This document shows positions 6,664-8,235 of a stretch of 8,235 nucleotides of DNA, one piece after another; positions within the stretch are counted from its first letter, which is position 1, and each line of letters begins with the position of its first letter. The DNA comes from TMED69 sp964642505 (GTDB taxonomy: Bacteria > Pseudomonadota > Gammaproteobacteria > Ga0077536), in NCBI GenBank assembly GCA_964642505.1, contig CAZXQY010000109.1:1-8235 (forward strand), written 5' to 3'. A program made the translations under genes and the position numbers. The notes beneath the pieces are model-generated. The model did not search any database. It was not told the DNA's origin and saw only the letters and a list, made by a program, of their open reading frames with translations.

Positions 6664-7391
6664 CCTAAAACCGATCCGATCTCGTCGTTTATTACAAGAT
6701 CGGCAAACTGATCGTGATCGGTGCGCTCCTGGTTTACAATAACTAAGGTAGAATTATTTTTCTTCGCAATGAGCGGCAAATCAGCTGCAGGATAGACCAC
6801 CAACGATGACCCTAAAACCAAAAATAAGTCGCAAGTCTCGGCGGCTTTATAAGATTTTTTCATAGCAAGTTCTGGCATGCTCTGGCCAAAAGAAATAGTT
6901 GCTGATTTCATCAACCCTCCACATTTCTCACAAACGGGCGGCTCCTCATTTTTTTTAAACTTTTCAAGGATTGGTTCTATAGGCAGCCTAAATTGACAAT
7001 CGATGCAGGCCGCACGAGTTGCATTGCCGTGAATTTCTATTATCTTTTCGTCATCGATCCCTGAAGATTGATGTAGTCCGTCAACATTTTGTGTGATTAC
7101 CGCTGATAAAACCCCTTGCTTATCAAGAGCAGCAATCGCCACGTGACCTCGATTGGGCCCAGCTTTCTTAAGATCCTCGTACAAAAAAGATTTACGTCTC
7201 CATGAATCTATTCTGGCACTTTTAGAAGCCACAAACTCATCGAAAGGGATAGGCCTATATTTTGACCAAATTCCGTTTGTACCTCTAAAATCTGGGATCC
7301 CGGACTTCGTGCTTATCCCGGCACCGGTAAAGGCAACAATTTGCCTACTTTGGCTAATTAAATGAAATAGCTCTTTAACTGAATTTTTCAT
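6642..7391 (-). CDS. Sir2-family NAD-dependent protein deacylase (sirtuin)
   Basis: Complete 249-residue sirtuin, normal bacterial length. It removes acyl groups from protein lysines using NAD+, releasing nicotinamide and O-acyl-ADP-ribose. Motifs in order: FTGAGIST (21-28) and IPDFRG (32-37) for NAD binding, TQNVDGLH (100-107), catalytic His121 in IHGN, a zinc knuckle of Cys129, Cys132, Cys154 and Cys157, ISFGQSMPE (166-174), LGSSLVVYPA (193-202), and IVNQE (218-222). The LGSSLVVYPAADLPLI segment closely resembles the Thermotoga Sir2 type (class U, from memory) more than the SIRT5-like class III. It is convergent with and overlaps the catabolic operon by 4 bp, and divergent from the protease-like gene. 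Bacterial sirtuins such as CobB often control acyl-CoA metabolic enzymes, so a link to the neighbouring CoA pathway is possible (inference). No SD precedes the ATG at 7391; a TATATA at -11 to -6 could make the mRNA leaderless. Confidence 0.93.
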   Translation of the reverse strand: MKNSVKELFHLISQSRQIVAFTGAGISTKSGIPDFRGTNGIWSKYRPIPFDEFVASKSARIDSWRRKSFLYEDLKKAGPNRGHVAIAALDKQGVLSAVITQNVDGLHQSSGIDDEKIIEIHGNATRAACIDCQFRLPIEPILEKFKKNEEPPVCEKCGGLMKSATISFGQSMPELAMKKSYKAAETCDLFLVLGSSLVVYPAADLPLIAKKNNSTLVIVNQERTDHDQFADLVINDEIGSVLGTAVGIP

Positions 7392-7488
7392 AGGTTTATA
7401 TATTGGCCCTGATGAGAGTAAGCTATGGGGTTGCGTGTTTCAGTTTTTCTTCTCAGAATCATAATAGCAGCTAAGAGAGACTAGTCGT
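7392..7488. promoter_or_regulatory. Divergent intergenic region between sirtuin and protease-like gene, weak promoter candidates
   Basis: These 97 bases must drive both divergent genes. On the plus strand CATAAT (7460-7465, 5/6 to the -10 consensus) is followed by an AGAGAG purine SD-like stretch about 9 nt before ATG 7489; the matching -35 region is poor (GTTTCA at 17 bp spacing). On the minus strand TATATA ends five bases before the sirtuin ATG. No clear operator or hairpin is seen. The region is plausible as a divergent promoter, but individual boxes are weak. Confidence 0.35.
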
Positions 7489-8235
7489 ATGAGTAAAGTA
7501 AGTGAATATCGAGTGCCAAGCGAACTAATACCGCGGAGAGAAGACTATGCCTACGATTTAGACAAAGCTCTAGCATCAATAGTAACCGTTAAGACTAAAA
7601 TACCGAAAGATGCATTCACTGCGGGTATATTGGGCACCGAGCGCAGCGGGAACGGCGTGCTTATCCAAAGCGACGGTTTAATACTCACAATCGGATATTT
7701 AATCGCCGAAGCCAAGGATGTTTGGTTAATAACTGCAGAAGGTAAAACATTAGCGGGTCATGTGGTAGGTTACGATTACGATACTGGATTCGGTCTAGTT
7801 CAGGCACTGGGTGATCTAGGACTACCAACTTCCCAATTATGCGATTCCAAAACAGAGGTTTCCGAGAAAAAACTTGTTTTAGCCGGTTGTGGAGGCCTTT
7901 CGGACGCTGTACAGGTAGCCGTCTTGGAACGAAAAGAATTTGCAGGCTACTGGGAATACGTTTTAGACGACGCAATTTACACTACGCCGGCACACCCAAA
8001 CTGGGGAGGAGCAACCCTGTTTGACCCCGAAGGCAATGTCTCGGGAATAGGATCATTATTCGTGGACAATGTCTCAAGACAACAACCTGGTCGACAGGGA
8101 AATTTGTGCGTTCCGACAGAACTACTGACTCCAATCTTGACGGAGATTTGCCAGTACGGACAAAAACTCGCTCCAGCAAGGCCATGGTTGGGATTTTTCG
8201 TGTCTATGGTAGACAACCAATTCCTGATTGTGGGC
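7489..8235 (+). CDS. S1C (HtrA/trypsin-fold)-like protein lacking the catalytic triad, probable PDZ domain beyond the window; 3' partial
   Basis: An open frame of 249 codons runs from ATG 7489 to the window end without a stop. It has the HtrA-type trypsin fold: GTERSGNGVLIQSDGLILTI (49-68) matches the first barrel, GYDYDTGFGLVQ (94-105) the Asp-loop, and TTPAHPNWGGATLFDPEGN (165-183) the Ser-loop. Aligned by eye to DegP, the catalytic His (TNNHVV) becomes Tyr70 in TIGYLI, the Asp becomes Gly100, and the nucleophile in GNSGG becomes Trp172 in PNWGG. All three residues are absent, so proteolysis by the usual mechanism is not expected. The text RPWLGFFVS at 231-239 looks like the entry to a PDZ domain. 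No signal peptide or membrane segment is seen, so it is probably cytosolic. I recall similar TIGYLI/GYWEY/PAHPNWGG proteins in Alphaproteobacteria, which suggests a conserved pseudoprotease rather than a decayed gene. Start has a weak AGAGAG SD. Role unknown. Confidence 0.8.
   Translation, partial: MSKVSEYRVPSELIPRREDYAYDLDKALASIVTVKTKIPKDAFTAGILGTERSGNGVLIQSDGLILTIGYLIAEAKDVWLITAEGKTLAGHVVGYDYDTGFGLVQALGDLGLPTSQLCDSKTEVSEKKLVLAGCGGLSDAVQVAVLERKEFAGYWEYVLDDAIYTTPAHPNWGGATLFDPEGNVSGIGSLFVDNVSRQQPGRQGNLCVPTELLTPILTEICQYGQKLAPARPWLGFFVSMVDNQFLIVG

Noticed and set aside
6636..6670. Bidirectional intrinsic terminator at the convergent junction
   Set aside because: A 6-bp stem is possible but the loop is 15 nt and no T-tract follows on either strand; the flanking T-rich and A-rich stretches are in the wrong order.
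7685..8216. Minus-strand open frames opposite the protease-like gene
   Set aside because: The plus-strand frame shows clear family motifs over its whole length and is open for 249 codons to the window end; the minus-strand frames show none.

Overview
The window is gene-dense bacterial DNA with about seven intact or partial genes and one broken gene. No tRNA, rRNA, CRISPR array, transposase or integrase is visible. Base composition looks moderately AT-rich (judged by eye, not counted). Most starts have Shine-Dalgarno (SD) motifs, one sigma70-like promoter is close to consensus, and TAG, TGA and TAA are all used as stops. The gene content points to a free-living aerobic heterotroph that degrades fatty-acid-like, ketone or terpenoid compounds. 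Lineage cannot be fixed from this window. Luciferase-like monooxygenases beside thiolase, hydrolase and acyl-CoA carboxylase genes recall marine Chloroflexota of the SAR202 type and Actinobacteria. The protease-like protein at the right end resembles, from memory, a family common in Alphaproteobacteria.

Layout. (1) 1-630: the C-terminal half of an anion:cation-symporter type MFS transporter, interrupted by two in-frame TAG codons at 235 and 247. (2) 623-651: a TTGACT-N17-TATAAA promoter whose -35 box lies inside the last codons of the transporter. (3) 711-6645: a five-gene plus-strand operon: thiolase, luciferase-like (LLM) flavin oxidoreductase 1, alpha/beta hydrolase, LLM oxidoreductase 2 (F420/methylene-H4MPT-reductase-like), and an acyl-CoA carboxylase carboxyltransferase subunit. 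The intergenic gaps shrink steadily: 63, 45, 21 and 7 nt. (4) 6642-7391, minus strand: a class-U-like Sir2 deacylase, tail to tail with the operon; both stops lie in one palindromic CTAG. (5) 7489-8235, plus strand: a trypsin/HtrA-fold (S1C-like) protein, divergent from sir2 and cut by the window end. All three catalytic positions appear substituted (His to Tyr70, Asp to Gly100, Ser to Trp172).

Working model (inference). The operon encodes a catabolic module. An LLM monooxygenase oxygenates a ketone or similar substrate, possibly by a Baeyer-Villiger reaction. The alpha/beta hydrolase opens the ester or lactone. After CoA activation elsewhere, the carboxyltransferase and thiolase feed the chain into central metabolism. 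The broken transporter next door may have been the original uptake system. Biotin carboxylase, biotin carrier protein, CoA ligase and regulator are all absent from the window, so substrate and completeness are unknown. The most unusual items are the non-catalytic protease-fold protein and the double-amber transporter.
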